DNA from: Qipengyuania flavescens
GTDB lineage: Bacteria; Pseudomonadota; Alphaproteobacteria; Sphingomonadales; Sphingomonadaceae
DNA: 64,000 nucleotides
Direction of reading: 5' to 3'
NCBI RefSeq assembly: GCF_029688735.1
Contig: NZ_JARULD010000003.1
Location: forward strand, 1-64,000
Shown: positions 8,826-22,154 of the stretch, in pieces
Layout: every line of letters begins with the position of its first letter
Numbering within the stretch: the first letter of the stretch is position 1
The notes under the pieces: model-generated
What the model saw: only the letters and a program-made list of their open reading frames with translations
Databases searched by the model: none
What the model was told of the DNA's origin: nothing
Program-made: the position numbers and the translations under genes

Positions 8826-9794
8826 TCAATAGCCGTGCAGCCAGCTCTTGCGGCCGCTGAAGCTCAACACCGGCCGATAGTCGTTGGCGGAACTGGCGTC
8901 GAGAACGGGGTCGCTTGCATTGTCGAGCATGCGGAATCCGTCCGGTGTACGCACGATCAGCACTGCATGATCGGCCCGGCGCACGAGATCCCGCGTGATG
9001 GTCAGGAACATGTCCTCACGCGGTACACCGGCCGCAGCGAGCATGTGCATCTTCAAAAGAGCGTAATCTTCGCAATCGCCCTGGCCCATCCGCAGGGTCT
9101 TGCGCGGTCCGGCCCAATAGTCGGCCTGCCCGAACAGGTCGCTATCTTCCCTGTAGGTGATCCGCTGGTTGACCCAGCGGTTGACGATAGCGAGTTTGTC
9201 TTCGAGTCCCTCGGACTGTCCGAGCAACTGGCGCGCCGAGCGACCCACGGAACCGCGTTCGCGGTTCACCCGGTCCCACGAGGCGTCGAAATTGGTCGTT
9301 GCGATCGGCACCCGGCGGCTGGCGAGGAAGTCGTTCGGTCCCGGCAAGCTTGTGCCGGCAATGGGTGAAGAAAGCTGCGCCAGTCTGGCGAGCGCCGTCC
9401 CTGGGCTAGAAGCGCATTCTGCCATGGGGGGAAGGGCCAGGGCTGCCGTGGTGGACATCGTTTCGACCGGCGGTTCGGCCGTTCCCGCCCCCGGCATCAA
9501 AGGGCCCATCGTTTCGAATCCATCCTGCCGCGCGCGGATCGTTTCAAGCGCGCTGGATGCACCGCCGAGAATCGCGGATGCCTTCGAGACCCCTGAACCG
9601 CTCGGCCGAGGCGTTGCGAGCGACGCGGATGCTGCAACCGGACACACGCCCGTCGACAAGGCCGAGCTCAGGGCGGGAAGGATCACAGGTGCGTAAACCT
9701 GTGCCGCCGCCGGAGCGGCAGTCATCCAAGCCGAGAGCCCGAGGCCGAGCGTGGCAATGACCTTGCGGTTCGGAAAGGTGAGGCGCTTTTCCAT
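8826..9794 (-). CDS. LapG-like periplasmic transglutaminase-type cysteine protease (BTLCP family)
   Basis: 322 aa with an N-terminal signal peptide (residues 1-32, ending AAAQ). The conserved domain lies in the last 140 residues: VNQRITYREDSDLF, GQGDCEDYALLK, RRADHAVLIVRTPDG and RMLDN. The catalytic triad reads as Cys241, His276 and Asp291. The family (bacterial transglutaminase-like cysteine proteinase, DUF920) includes LapG, which cleaves the N-terminus of LapA/Bap adhesins in the periplasm and frees them from the cell. Location next to the T1SS adhesin operon, on the opposite strand, supports that job. About 150 residues between signal and domain are unlike the short known LapG proteins and are Pro/Ser/Ala-rich. 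No LapD-like inhibitor is next to it. Confidence 0.92.
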   Translation of the reverse strand: MEKRLTFPNRKVIATLGLGLSAWMTAAPAAAQVYAPVILPALSSALSTGVCPVAASASLATPRPSGSGVSKASAILGGASSALETIRARQDGFETMGPLMPGAGTAEPPVETMSTTAALALPPMAECASSPGTALARLAQLSSPIAGTSLPGPNDFLASRRVPIATTNFDASWDRVNRERGSVGRSARQLLGQSEGLEDKLAIVNRWVNQRITYREDSDLFGQADYWAGPRKTLRMGQGDCEDYALLKMHMLAAAGVPREDMFLTITRDLVRRADHAVLIVRTPDGFRMLDNASDPVLDASSANDYRPVLSFSGRKSWLHGY

Positions 9795-9940
9795 GCAGCA
9801 TGGATTAGGTCGCCATCGTCAATCTACGGTTTCCGGTCTTGGTTAACGGGCGTTTGCCTCGAGGGAGCTGCTGCCCGGCTCGCCGGGACCGTATTGTAGG
9901 GAAATCACATGCGGCCAACGCCCGGGTGGCATGCGAAACG

Positions 9941-9972
9941 AAAAAGGGCGGCGCCATCGCTGGCACCGCCCT
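9941..9972 (-). terminator. Rho-independent terminator downstream of rplL
   Basis: Read on the minus strand, a GC-rich stem (AAGGGCGGTGCCA pairing with TGGCGCCGCCCTT, one mismatch, 4-base loop) is followed by a run of T. It lies about 30 bp after the rplL stop. The rest of 9795-10000 holds no gene that I can see. Confidence 0.85.
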
Positions 9973-10000
9973 TCCTCGATTTCGAAAGTAAGAAAGAAGC

Positions 10001-10381
10001 TTACTTGAGCTCGACGGTACCGCCGGCTGCTTCGATCTTGCCCTTGATTTCTTCGGCTTCAGCCTTGTTGACGCCTTCCTTGAGCGGCTTGGGCGCGCCT
10101 TCGACAAGAGCCTTGGCTTCGGTCAGGCCCAGGCCGGTGATGGCGCGGACTTCCTTGATGACCTGGATCTTCTTGCCACCGTCGCCGGTCAGGACGACGT
10201 CGAATTCGTCCTTTTCTTCGGCTGCGGCACCACCGTCACCACCGCCAGCGGCGGGGCCGGCAACGGCAACAGCAGCGGCGGCGCTGACGCCCCACTCTTC
10301 TTCGAGCGCCGTAGCGAGCTCGGCAGCTTCCATGACGGTCAGTTTCGACAGTTCTTCAACAAGCTTGGCGATATCGGCCAT
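10001..10381 (-). CDS. rplL: 50S ribosomal protein L7/L12
   Basis: 126 aa, the usual length. The N-terminal dimerisation helix domain ([19 protein letters not shown]), an Ala/Gly-rich hinge (about residues 36-56) and the C-terminal factor-binding domain ([20 protein letters not shown], then [13 protein letters not shown]) are all present. L7/L12 forms the ribosomal stalk that recruits elongation factors and stimulates their GTPase. It is second in an rplJ-rplL operon on the minus strand, 81 bp after rplJ, followed by a strong terminator. In most bacteria rpoBC would follow on the same strand; here it does not. Confidence 0.98.
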   Translation of the reverse strand: MADIAKLVEELSKLTVMEAAELATALEEEWGVSAAAAVAVAGPAAGGGDGGAAAEEKDEFDVVLTGDGGKKIQVIKEVRAITGLGLTEAKALVEGAPKPLKEGVNKAEAEEIKGKIEAAGGTVELK

Positions 10382-10462
10382 GATGTTTCACTCCAAATAA
10401 TAGGCCGGGGCGTCCGATCGGATCGACCCCGATGAATATGTGTTCGTCTCAAGAACCAGCTC

Positions 10463-10978
10463 TTACGCGGCTTCCTTGGCGCCATAGGCACCGAAAACGC
10501 GGGCGAGCTTGGCTGCGGGTGCGTTGACGACCTGGGCAATTTTCGTTGCCGGGGCGTTGACGAGACCCACGATCTTGCCACGCAGTTCGTCGAGGCTCGG
10601 CATCGAGGCGAGTGCCTTGACCCCAGCTTCGTCGAGCTTCGTTGCGCCCATCGAACCGCCGACGATTTCGATCTTGTCGGTGGTCTTGGCGAACTCCACC
10701 ACGGCTTTCGCCGCAGCAACCGGATCCTCGGAATAACCGAGGGCGGTCGGACCGCTCAGGAATTCTTCGATTCCCGCATAGTCGGTGTCCTTCAGGGCGA
10801 GCTTGGCGAGACGGTTCTTCGCGACCTGGTAGGACGCACCGGCTTCACGCATCTTCGTACGCAGTTCGGTCGACTGGGCGACCGTAAGGCCCAGGTTGCG
10901 GGTCACGACGACCACGCCAGCCTGGTTGAAGACATCGCTGAGCTGGGCGACCGCGTCGGCTTTTTGCGAACGATCCAT
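10463..10978 (-). CDS. rplJ: 50S ribosomal protein L10
   Basis: 171 aa from the ATG at 10978. This start is preferred to one five codons upstream because AAGGAG lies 6 bases before it and [10 protein letters not shown] matches the family N-terminus. Recognisable L10 motifs are [33 protein letters not shown] and the [18 protein letters not shown] stretch. The C-terminal helix ends in [17 protein letters not shown] and carries the L7/L12 dimers. L10 anchors the stalk to 23S rRNA and, in bacteria studied, represses its own operon by binding the leader mRNA. It lies upstream of rplL in a two-gene operon; rplK and rplA are not in the window. Confidence 0.97.
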   Translation of the reverse strand: MDRSQKADAVAQLSDVFNQAGVVVVTRNLGLTVAQSTELRTKMREAGASYQVAKNRLAKLALKDTDYAGIEEFLSGPTALGYSEDPVAAAKAVVEFAKTTDKIEIVGGSMGATKLDEAGVKALASMPSLDELRGKIVGLVNAPATKIAQVVNAPAAKLARVFGAYGAKEAA

Positions 10979-11200
10979 GCCATACTCCTTCACTATGGCC
11001 GCAACGGGCGAACCCGCAGCGACCGGCTACGTTTGTCCATGCCACCGGAGCGACACGGGCGAGTCCGTTGATGGGGGAAGGAGTGCGCCGGACTGCTTGG
11101 AGTTCCTGACGCGAAACGGCGAGCGCATGGCCCACCGGAAAATCTCTTTTCCCCGTCTAGGCTGGAAATTAAGACCGGCCAATCCCGGTCACCAACTGTC
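10979..11200 (-). promoter_or_regulatory. Probable rplJ leader (untranslated region, possible L10 autoregulatory site)
   Basis: About 220 bases without a credible gene lie upstream of rplJ. L10 leaders are common regulatory RNAs in bacteria, so an L10-binding element is expected here, but I did not fold it and cannot point to the kink-turn. A weak promoter-like pair (TTGGTG, 17 bases, TTAATT on the minus strand, roughly 11161-11189) lies at the upstream end. Confidence 0.35.
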
Positions 11201-11218
11201 TCGGACGGATGAGGGCGA

Positions 11219-11251
11219 ATACAAAGAGACCCGCCTTCGGGGGCGGGCCTC
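11219..11251 (-). terminator. Terminator of the small lipoprotein gene
   Basis: On the minus strand the hairpin GAGGCCCGCC/GGCGGGTCTC (one mismatch) is followed by TTTGT. It sits 53 bp after the lipoprotein stop. It could also work weakly on the plus strand, where TAAGCTTTT follows. Confidence 0.65.
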
Positions 11252-11303
11252 TAAGCTTTTCTGGCAGCGAGTCAAGCGAAAGCGCGTTTCGCCGGGCTCT
11301 CGA

Positions 11304-11564
11304 TTATTCCGCGGGAGGGGTGCCCATGTCCTCGTCCATGACGGGGGGCTCGTCCATCGGCTCCATGGTTTCGTCGGCGGGCACGACGTCGTTCTGCAAA
11401 GGGCCGTCCTCGCCCGGCTGATACGTGTCGTCGGTCGTCTCGCCGGTTCCTGCCGTCACGGCATCGGGCGCGAGGTCTGCTGTGTCTCCCCCGTCGGGTG
11501 CTTCTCCGCAGGCGGCCAGCGCGATGGTTAGGGGGAGGGTGGCGAGAAGGGCGGATGTTTTCAT
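11304..11564 (-). CDS. Small acidic lipoprotein, unknown function
   Basis: 86 aa. The N-terminus is a lipoprotein signal peptide with a lipobox-like LAAC at residues 16-19 (LTIALAACGEAPDGG). The mature part is very acidic and rich in Asp, Glu, Pro and Met (MEPMDEPPVMDEDMGTPPAE) and looks disordered. No domain is recognised. The gene stands alone on the minus strand between the rplJ leader and the XRE operon, with its own terminator. Its start lies 34 bp downstream of the stop of the membrane-protein gene at 11599, so it may also be read through from that operon. Expected location is the outer membrane or periplasm. Confidence 0.7.
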   Translation of the reverse strand: MKTSALLATLPLTIALAACGEAPDGGDTADLAPDAVTAGTGETTDDTYQPGEDGPLQNDVVPADETMEPMDEPPVMDEDMGTPPAE

Positions 11565-11598
11565 GATCTGTCTCCGTGGGTCTGCAGTGGAAATGGCC

Positions 11599-12330
11599 TC
11601 AACTGGCCGATGTTCCCGCTGCAGCGCCTTCGATCGGCGAAGGCCGGGTGGCGATGGTGTACTGCGCCGCGACCATGACGATACCGAGCAGTGCGGTGAC
11701 GAAACTGTCGACGACCAGCAGCGTCCACTTCAGCGCGTCGCCCTCGACGAATATCGCGCCGATGCCCAAGGCGTAGTGTATCGCCATGAGTGGCAGGATC
11801 GCGACAATCGAGAAGGCGATCGCGAACAGTGCGTCGCTTGCCATGACCTTGATCGATTCCAGCGGCGTGACGAGAATGCCAAGCGGTGCCGCCACCACGA
11901 ACCGCACGATCAGCGGCATGAAGATCAGGGAAAAGACGAAGAACCCAATCCCCATGTAGCCGTCGGTCCAGACGAAGAGCGAAAGCCAGGCAAGGAACAG
12001 GCTCAGCGCCAGCACGAGGCCGAAGAGCGTGACCGCCTTGCGCGGGAAGGCGAGAGCGAAAGCCCGGTCCCCACCCGAATGCAGCCAGCGGATGACGAAA
12101 TAGCCGACGACGTTCAACGCCGCGACCTTCGCGAAGCCGAACCACATGCGCGCCGGATCGTTCTCCGCGGCCTTGGCTCCTTCCACGCCGTCGTACATGC
12201 CGATCTGCATCTCGATCACGTGCTGGACGAATTCGGCAACCAGCGGGATTGCGAAGACAAGCGGCAGGGCGGCAGCGAAGGCGAGGCTGCTGCGATGCAC
12301 ATCGCGAAAGGCGGTCAGGAAGTTTCTCAT
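11599..12330 (-). CDS. Multi-pass membrane protein, unknown function
   Basis: 243 aa from the ATG at 12330, which overlaps the upstream XRE gene stop by 4 bp (ATGA). I see about six hydrophobic segments, among them SLAFAAALPLVFAIPLVAEF, FGLVLALSLFLAWLSLFVW and AFSIVAILPLMAIHYALGIG. No catalytic motif or family is recognised. It is the last gene of a three-gene operon with a DUF2975 membrane protein and an XRE regulator, so it is probably controlled by that regulator. Longer in-frame starts would run through the XRE gene and are rejected. Confidence 0.75.
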   Translation of the reverse strand: MRNFLTAFRDVHRSSLAFAAALPLVFAIPLVAEFVQHVIEMQIGMYDGVEGAKAAENDPARMWFGFAKVAALNVVGYFVIRWLHSGGDRAFALAFPRKAVTLFGLVLALSLFLAWLSLFVWTDGYMGIGFFVFSLIFMPLIVRFVVAAPLGILVTPLESIKVMASDALFAIAFSIVAILPLMAIHYALGIGAIFVEGDALKWTLLVVDSFVTALLGIVMVAAQYTIATRPSPIEGAAAGTSAS

Positions 12331-12566
12331 CGTTTGTCCCCCTTGGATTCGTCGTAAGTCAGAAGATCGCCCGGCTGGCACTGCAGTTCGCGGCAAATCG
12401 CCTCCAACGTCGAGAAGCGGATCGCCTTCGCCTTGCCGGTCTTGAGGATGGATAGGTTGGCGAGCGTCAGTCCGATGCGCTCGGACAGTTCGGTCAGCGT
12501 CATGCCGCGATCCTGCAGCAGCTCGTCGAGCCGGACCGCGATGGCGTGCGTGTCTTCGGCGGGCAT
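12327..12566 (-). CDS. Cro/C1-type (XRE) transcriptional regulator
   Basis: 79 aa, almost entirely one helix-turn-helix domain: LDELLQDRGMTLTELSERIG, LTLANLSILKTGKAKAIRF, STLEAICRELQCQPGDLLTY. This matches the small YozG-like XRE regulators usually paired with DUF2975 membrane proteins. Start ATG at 12566 overlaps the stop of the DUF2975 gene by one base, and its stop overlaps the next gene. It likely binds the AT-rich dyads upstream of the operon (13094-13155) and regulates its own transcription; that is inference from arrangement. Confidence 0.9.
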   Translation of the reverse strand: MPAEDTHAIAVRLDELLQDRGMTLTELSERIGLTLANLSILKTGKAKAIRFSTLEAICRELQCQPGDLLTYDESKGDKR

Positions 12567-13078
12567 CAGACGGTGCCCTCCAGATCTTCGCGCATCGCCG
12601 CGCCCTCGCGGAAGACACGGGCCAACAAGAACAGCAGCAGCACGGCGAACCAACCTGTAAGCGAGAAAGTCCAGCCGAAATACTCGCCGCTGGCTTCGCT
12701 CGCCCAGATCGAAATCTGGCCGAATACGAGGTCGAGTATGTTCACGACCAGCAGCGCCCAGCCGACGGTCATCAGGCGCTTCGCATTTATCTCGCTGAAC
12801 GCCCGACCTTCGGCCGCGTCCCGGAGCAGGGCGATGAGCCGGGTGAAGATGAGATGGATACAGACCGCCATAGGCACGACCAAAGCGCAAGCCGACACCA
12901 GCCATGTCCATACGGCCTCGACCGCCTGCTGCCCCTGAACTTCGAAGGCCTGCGTAATCGCTGGATAGAAGTGCTCGTTCGCAAGCAGCAGGGCGGCAAG
13001 GAGCAATGCGAAAAGCACGGCCCCGATCCAGTTGAGCCAATTTGCGATGCGTAAAAGCCAGATGGTGGTTCCGAACAT
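12566..13078 (-). CDS. DUF2975 membrane protein
   Basis: 170 aa from the ATG at 13078, with GGGAG eight bases upstream. Four hydrophobic segments are visible (WIGAVLFALLLAALLLA, WLVSACALVVPMAVCIHLIF, LMTVGWALLVVNILDLVFG, WFAVLLLFLLARVF). The C-terminal signature VFREGAAMREDLEGTV is characteristic of DUF2975. The family has no proven activity; it nearly always sits with a small XRE regulator, as it does here. First gene of the operon. An upstream in-frame ATG at 13132 would place coding sequence over the operator-like dyads and lacks a good ribosome site. Confidence 0.85.
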   Translation of the reverse strand: MFGTTIWLLRIANWLNWIGAVLFALLLAALLLANEHFYPAITQAFEVQGQQAVEAVWTWLVSACALVVPMAVCIHLIFTRLIALLRDAAEGRAFSEINAKRLMTVGWALLVVNILDLVFGQISIWASEASGEYFGWTFSLTGWFAVLLLFLLARVFREGAAMREDLEGTV

Positions 13079-13093
13079 GAGCGCGTCTCCCTT

Positions 13094-13155
13094 ATCGATT
13101 TTCGATATGAGGGGACTCCGGCTTATCGTCAATCGATAATATCGAAAAACGATAT
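13094..13155. promoter_or_regulatory. Two AT-rich operator-like dyads upstream of the DUF2975/XRE operon
   Basis: Positions 13094-13106 read ATCGA-TTT-TCGAT and 13139-13155 read ATATCG-AAAAA-CGATAT; both are perfect dyads. TTTTCGATAT (13099-13108) and ATATCGAAAA (13139-13148) are also inverted copies of one another. They sit in strikingly AT-rich sequence just before the operon start and are good candidates for binding sites of the XRE protein. Confidence 0.6.
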
Positions 13156-13176
13156 GTCTGTCGGAGCGTCCGCCGC

Positions 13177-13205
13177 TTGACCCTACGCCGGTGGCTCCCT
13201 ATATG
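13177..13205 (+). promoter_or_regulatory. Candidate sigma-70 promoter for rpoBC
   Basis: TTGACC at 13177-13182, a 17-base spacer and TATATG at 13200-13205, on the rpoB strand about 230 bp before its start codon. The interval 13206-13437 contains no gene I would support. Because rplJL is on the other strand, rpoBC needs its own promoter here, which supports the call. Confidence 0.55.
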
Positions 13206-13437
13206 CCCTCTCGACCGACCGCTTCGAGCGAGTCCGATTCATGCGCGGGGATCGGAACCAGGATGGAAGCGGCGTTTCCATATCGCGACGTTCTAGAAGA
13301 GCTGCAGCCGCCGCCCGACCGGGCGTGCATGTCCTGCGGCCTTTTCGCGTCCCGTATGGCTCTCACGCGCATGGGACATGAACTTCCGGCTCGCACTCCC
13401 GGGCCGATGCAGCACTGATACGAGGCACAGCACCTTT

Positions 13438-16400
13438 ATGGCTACCAAGGCGAAGGCACCCCGCAACACATCGTCGGGCACCGCGAAACGGCGTATCCGC
13501 AAGATCTTCGGCGACATCCACGAAGTCGTCGACATGCCGAACCTGATCGAGGTTCAGCGCGAGAGCTACGAACAGTTCCTGCGCTCCGACAAGGAAGCGG
13601 GCCATGTGTCGGGGCTGGAAAAGACCCTGCGTTCGGTCTTCCCGCTGCGCGACTTCGCCGGCACCGCCGAACTCGACTTCGTCCATTACGAACTCGAACC
13701 GCCGAAGTACGACATCGTCGAATGCCGCCAGCGCGGGATCACCTATGCCGCGCCGATGAAGGTCACGCTGCGCCTGATCGTGTTCGAAGTCGACCAGGAA
13801 ACCGAAACCCGCTCGGTCCTCGATATCAAGGAGCAGGACGTCTACATGGGCGACATGCCCCTGATGACGGGCAACGGCACCTTCATCGTCAACGGTACCG
13901 AGCGCGTGATCGTGTCGCAGATGCACCGTTCGCCGGGCGTCCTGTTCGACCACGATCGTGGCAAGACGCACAGCTCGGGCAAGCTGCTGTTCGCGGCCCG
14001 CATCATTCCCTATCGCGGCAGCTGGCTCGATTTCGAATTCGACGCCAAGGACATCGTGAACGTGCGTATCGACCGCAAGCGCAAGCTGCCGGTCACCGCG
14101 CTGCTCTATGCGCTGGGTCTCGATAGCGAAGACATCCTCCACCACTTCTACGACATCGTCAGCTGGAAGCGTGCCAAGGAAGGGTGGGAAATCCCCTTCG
14201 TCGCCGAAAACTGGCGCGGGCAGAAGCCGGCCTTCCCGCTGGTCGATGCCAAGACGGGCGAGGAAGTCTTCCCCGCCGGCCAGAAGATCAGCCCGCGTGC
14301 CGCCAACAAGGCCGCCAAGGACGGTCTCGAAACGCTGCTGCTGCCGACCGAGGAAATCTTCGGCCGTTATGCCGCGCGCGACATGATCGACGAGAAGACC
14401 GGCCGCATCTATATCGAGGCTGGTGACGAAGTCGCCGCCGAAAACCTCGAAGCGCTGGACGCTGCGGGTGTCGATGCGGTCGACCTGCTCGACATCGACC
14501 ACGTCACCACCGGCCCGTGGATCCGCAACACGCTGAAGGTCGACAAGGCCGAGAATCGCGACGAGGGCCTCGAAGCGATCTACAAGGTCATGCGCCCCGG
14601 CGAACCGCCGACCAAGGAAACCGCCGAAGCGCTGTTCGAAGGCCTGTTCTTCGATGGCGAGCGTTACGACCTGTCGGCCGTCGGCCGCGTCAAGCTCAAC
14701 ATGCGCCTCGACCTCGATGCCGAAGACACCGTCACCACGCTGCGCAAGGAAGACATCCTCGCGGTCGTCAAGGAACTGGTCGACCTCAAGGACGGCAAGG
14801 GCGACGTCGACGACATCGACAACCTCGGCAACCGCCGCGTCCGCTCGGTCGGCGAGCTGCTGGAAAACCAGTACCGCGTCGGCCTGCTGCGCATGGAACG
14901 CGCGGTGAAGGAGCGCATGAGCTCGGTCGACGTCAGCACCGTCATGCCGAACGACCTCATCAACGCCAAGCCCGCCGTGGCCGCGGTGCGCGAGTTCTTC
15001 GGCTCGAGCCAGCTCTCGCAGTTCATGGACCAGACCAACCCGCTCTCGGAAGTCACCCACAAGCGCCGCGTTTCGGCGCTCGGCCCGGGCGGCCTTACCC
15101 GCGAGCGTGCCGGCTTCGAAGTGCGCGACGTTCATCCGACGCACTATGGCCGCATCTGCCCGATCGAAACGCCGGAAGGCCCGAACATCGGCCTGATCAA
15201 CTCGCTCTCCACCTTCGCCCGTGTCAACAAGTACGGCTTCATCGAGACGCCGTATCGCAAGGTCGTGGACGGCAAGGTGACCGACGAGGTGATCTACCTC
15301 TCGGCCATGGAAGAGCAGAAGCACACGGTCGCCCAGGCTTCGGCCGAGCTGACCGACGACGGCAGCTTCGTGGAAGAGCTGGTTTCGGCTCGCCACGACG
15401 GCGACAACCTGATGGCGCCGAACGACCAGATCACGCTGATGGACGTCAGCCCCAAGCAGCTCGTTTCGGTTGCCGCATCGCTCATTCCGTTCCTGGAAAA
15501 CGATGACGCCAACCGGGCGCTCATGGGCTCGAACATGCAGCGCCAGGCCGTGCCGCTCGTGAAGGCGGAGGCGCCTTGGGTCGGCACCGGCATGGAAGAG
15601 ACCGTGGCCCGCGACAGCGGCGCGGCCATCACCGCGACCCGCGGCGGGATCGTCGACCAAGTCGACGCGACCCGTATCGTGATCCGCGCGATCGGCGATG
15701 TCGAACCCGGCCAGTCGGGCGTGGACATCTACACGCTGCAGAAATTCCAGCGTTCGAACCAGGACACCTGCATCAACCAGCGTCCGCTGGTGAAGGTGGG
15801 CGAAACGGTTTCGGCCGGCGACGTCATTGCCGACGGCCCGTCGACCGATCTCGGCGAACTGGCTCTGGGCCGCAACAGCCTCGTCGCCTTCATGCCCTGG
15901 AACGGCTACAACTACGAGGACAGTATCCTCATCTCCGAGCGTATCGTGAAGGACGACGTCTTCACCTCGATCCACATCGAGGAGTTCGAAGTCATGGCCC
16001 GCGACACCAAGCTCGGGCCCGAGGACATCACCCGCGACATTCCGAACGTCGGCGAAGAAGCGCTACGCAACCTCGACGAGGCGGGCATCGTCTACATCGG
16101 CGCCGAAGTGCATCCGGGCGATATTCTTTGCGGCAAGATCACGCCCAAGGGCGAAAGCCCGATGACGCCGGAAGAAAAGCTCCTGCGCGCCATCTTCGGC
16201 GAAAAGGCCAGCGACGTGCGCGACACCTCGCTCCGCCTGCCGCCGGGCGTGGCCGGGACCGTCGTCGAAGTGCGTGTCTTCAACCGTCACGGTATCGAGA
16301 TCGACGACCGTACGCGCGCCATCCAGAACGAGGAAATCGAACGTCTCCGCAAGGATGCGAACGACGAACGCGCCATCCTCAACCGCGCGACCTACAACCG

Positions 16401-17622
16401 CCTGCGCGACATGCTGCTCGGCCAGACCGCTTCGGCGGCGCCGAAGGGCGTGAAGAAGGGTACCGAGGTCACCGAGGAAGTTCTCGAGGGCGTCGACAAG
16501 CACGAGTGGTTCAAGTTCGCCGTGGCCGACGATGGTCGCCAGCAGCAGCTCGAAGCGGTCAAGTCGCAATACGACGAAGCCGTCAAGACGATCGAAGAGA
16601 AGTTCGAGGACCGCAAGGAAAAGCTCGAACGCGGCGACGAACTCGCCCCGGGCGTACTCAAGATGGTCAAGGTCTTCGTCGCGGTGAAGCGCAAGCTGCA
16701 GCCGGGCGACAAGATGGCCGGCCGCCACGGTAACAAGGGTGTGATCTCGCGCATCCTGCCGGTCGAGGACATGCCGTTCCTGGAGGACGGGACCCCGGTC
16801 GACATCGTGCTCAACCCGCTGGGCGTGCCATCGCGCATGAACGTCGGCCAGATCTTCGAAACGCATCTCGGCATGGCAGCCCGCAACCTGGGCATGCAGA
16901 TCGGCGAGCAGCTCGAGGAGTGGAAGAAGGCCAATCCGAACGCTTCGGAAGATTACGCCATGGCGAAGCCGCCCGAGGCCGTGATCGACCGGCTGAAAGA
17001 CGTCTATGGCGAGCAATATATTGACGCCATCGACAGCCGCTCGACCGAGGAAATCGTCGAACTCGCCACCAACCTTCGCGCAGGTGTCCCGATGGGTACG
17101 CCGGTGTTCGACGGTGCGCGCGAAGGCGACGTGACGGTCGAGCTGGAAAAGGCCGGCCTGCATAGCTCCGGCCAGTCGGTGCTCTACGACGGGCGCACGG
17201 GCGATGCCTTCGATCGCAAGGTCACCGTGGGCATCATATACATGCTCAAGCTGCACCACCTCGTCGACGACAAGATCCACGCGCGTTCGATCGGCCCCTA
17301 CAGCCTCGTCACCCAGCAGCCGCTGGGCGGTAAGGCGCAGTTCGGCGGCCAGCGCTTCGGGGAAATGGAGGTCTGGGCGCTCCAGGCCTACGGTGCGGCT
17401 TACACGCTGCAGGAAATCCTCACCGTGAAGTCGGACGACGTGATCGGGCGCACCAAGGTCTACGAAGCCATCGTCAAGGGCGACGACACCTTCGAGGCCG
17501 GCATTCCGGAAAGCTTCAACGTGCTCGTGAAGGAAATGCGCAGCCTGGGTCTCAACGTCGAACTCAAGTCGCATGGCGACGAGGACGAGGACGACGACCC
17601 CTTCGCGATCGCGGCGGAATAG
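13438..17622 (+). CDS. rpoB: DNA-directed RNA polymerase subunit beta
   Basis: 1394 aa from the ATG at 13438 ([10 protein letters not shown]); an in-frame ATG 60 bp upstream adds residues unlike the family. Diagnostic blocks include [18 protein letters not shown], the rifampicin pocket ([33 protein letters not shown]) near residue 520, and the [17 protein letters not shown] block near residue 1100. The C-terminal region has [20 protein letters not shown]. Positions matching E. coli Asp516, His526 and Ser531 carry the wild-type residues, so rifampicin sensitivity is expected. Together with rpoC it forms the catalytic core of RNA polymerase. rpoC follows after 63 bp. Confidence 0.99.
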   Translation: MATKAKAPRNTSSGTAKRRIRKIFGDIHEVVDMPNLIEVQRESYEQFLRSDKEAGHVSGLEKTLRSVFPLRDFAGTAELDFVHYELEPPKYDIVECRQRGITYAAPMKVTLRLIVFEVDQETETRSVLDIKEQDVYMGDMPLMTGNGTFIVNGTERVIVSQMHRSPGVLFDHDRGKTHSSGKLLFAARIIPYRGSWLDFEFDAKDIVNVRIDRKRKLPVTALLYALGLDSEDILHHFYDIVSWKRAKEGWEIPFVAENWRGQKPAFPLVDAKTGEEVFPAGQKISPRAANKAAKDGLETLLLPTEEIFGRYAARDMIDEKTGRIYIEAGDEVAAENLEALDAAGVDAVDLLDIDHVTTGPWIRNTLKVDKAENRDEGLEAIYKVMRPGEPPTKETAEALFEGLFFDGERYDLSAVGRVKLNMRLDLDAEDTVTTLRKEDILAVVKELVDLKDGKGDVDDIDNLGNRRVRSVGELLENQYRVGLLRMERAVKERMSSVDVSTVMPNDLINAKPAVAAVREFFGSSQLSQFMDQTNPLSEVTHKRRVSALGPGGLTRERAGFEVRDVHPTHYGRICPIETPEGPNIGLINSLSTFARVNKYGFIETPYRKVVDGKVTDEVIYLSAMEEQKHTVAQASAELTDDGSFVEELVSARHDGDNLMAPNDQITLMDVSPKQLVSVAASLIPFLENDDANRALMGSNMQRQAVPLVKAEAPWVGTGMEETVARDSGAAITATRGGIVDQVDATRIVIRAIGDVEPGQSGVDIYTLQKFQRSNQDTCINQRPLVKVGETVSAGDVIADGPSTDLGELALGRNSLVAFMPWNGYNYEDSILISERIVKDDVFTSIHIEEFEVMARDTKLGPEDITRDIPNVGEEALRNLDEAGIVYIGAEVHPGDILCGKITPKGESPMTPEEKLLRAIFGEKASDVRDTSLRLPPGVAGTVVEVRVFNRHGIEIDDRTRAIQNEEIERLRKDANDERAILNRATYNRLRDMLLGQTASAAPKGVKKGTEVTEEVLEGVDKHEWFKFAVADDGRQQQLEAVKSQYDEAVKTIEEKFEDRKEKLERGDELAPGVLKMVKVFVAVKRKLQPGDKMAGRHGNKGVISRILPVEDMPFLEDGTPVDIVLNPLGVPSRMNVGQIFETHLGMAARNLGMQIGEQLEEWKKANPNASEDYAMAKPPEAVIDRLKDVYGEQYIDAIDSRSTEEIVELATNLRAGVPMGTPVFDGAREGDVTVELEKAGLHSSGQSVLYDGRTGDAFDRKVTVGIIYMLKLHHLVDDKIHARSIGPYSLVTQQPLGGKAQFGGQRFGEMEVWALQAYGAAYTLQEILTVKSDDVIGRTKVYEAIVKGDDTFEAGIPESFNVLVKEMRSLGLNVELKSHGDEDEDDDPFAIAAE

Positions 17623-17685
17623 GGGAGCCACGCGCTCCCAACCGCTCTTCCGCCCATTTGAATTCACCCGTTTAGGGAAAAAGTC

Positions 17686-22014
<4,329 letters not shown>

Positions 22015-22043
22015 GCCGACCGGTCATCCACCAAATCTTGAGG

Positions 22044-22072
22044 GCCCCGCGGAGCGATCCGCGGGGCTTTTT
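22044..22072 (+). terminator. Intrinsic terminator after rpoC
   Basis: GCCCCGCGGA and TCCGCGGGGC form a perfect 10-bp stem around a 4-base loop (GCGA), followed by TTTTTC. It lies 30 bp after the rpoC stop and should end the rpoBC transcript. Confidence 0.95.
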
Positions 22073-22154
22073 CGTTCCCGCAAACGGCCTTTTCGCGCGT
22101 GTGTGGAGAAGCTGTTGGAATCGGTGGAAAACTGTCGCATAGTGTGTCGACTAC

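Noticed and set aside
13191-13418. A 75-residue plus-strand open frame before rpoB
   Set aside because: It overlaps the candidate rpoBC promoter, has no ribosome site, and shows no coding signature.
13363-15975. An 870-codon minus-strand frame opposite the 5' half of rpoB
   Set aside because: Same cause; composition is typical of antisense shadow frames and no ribosome site supports it.
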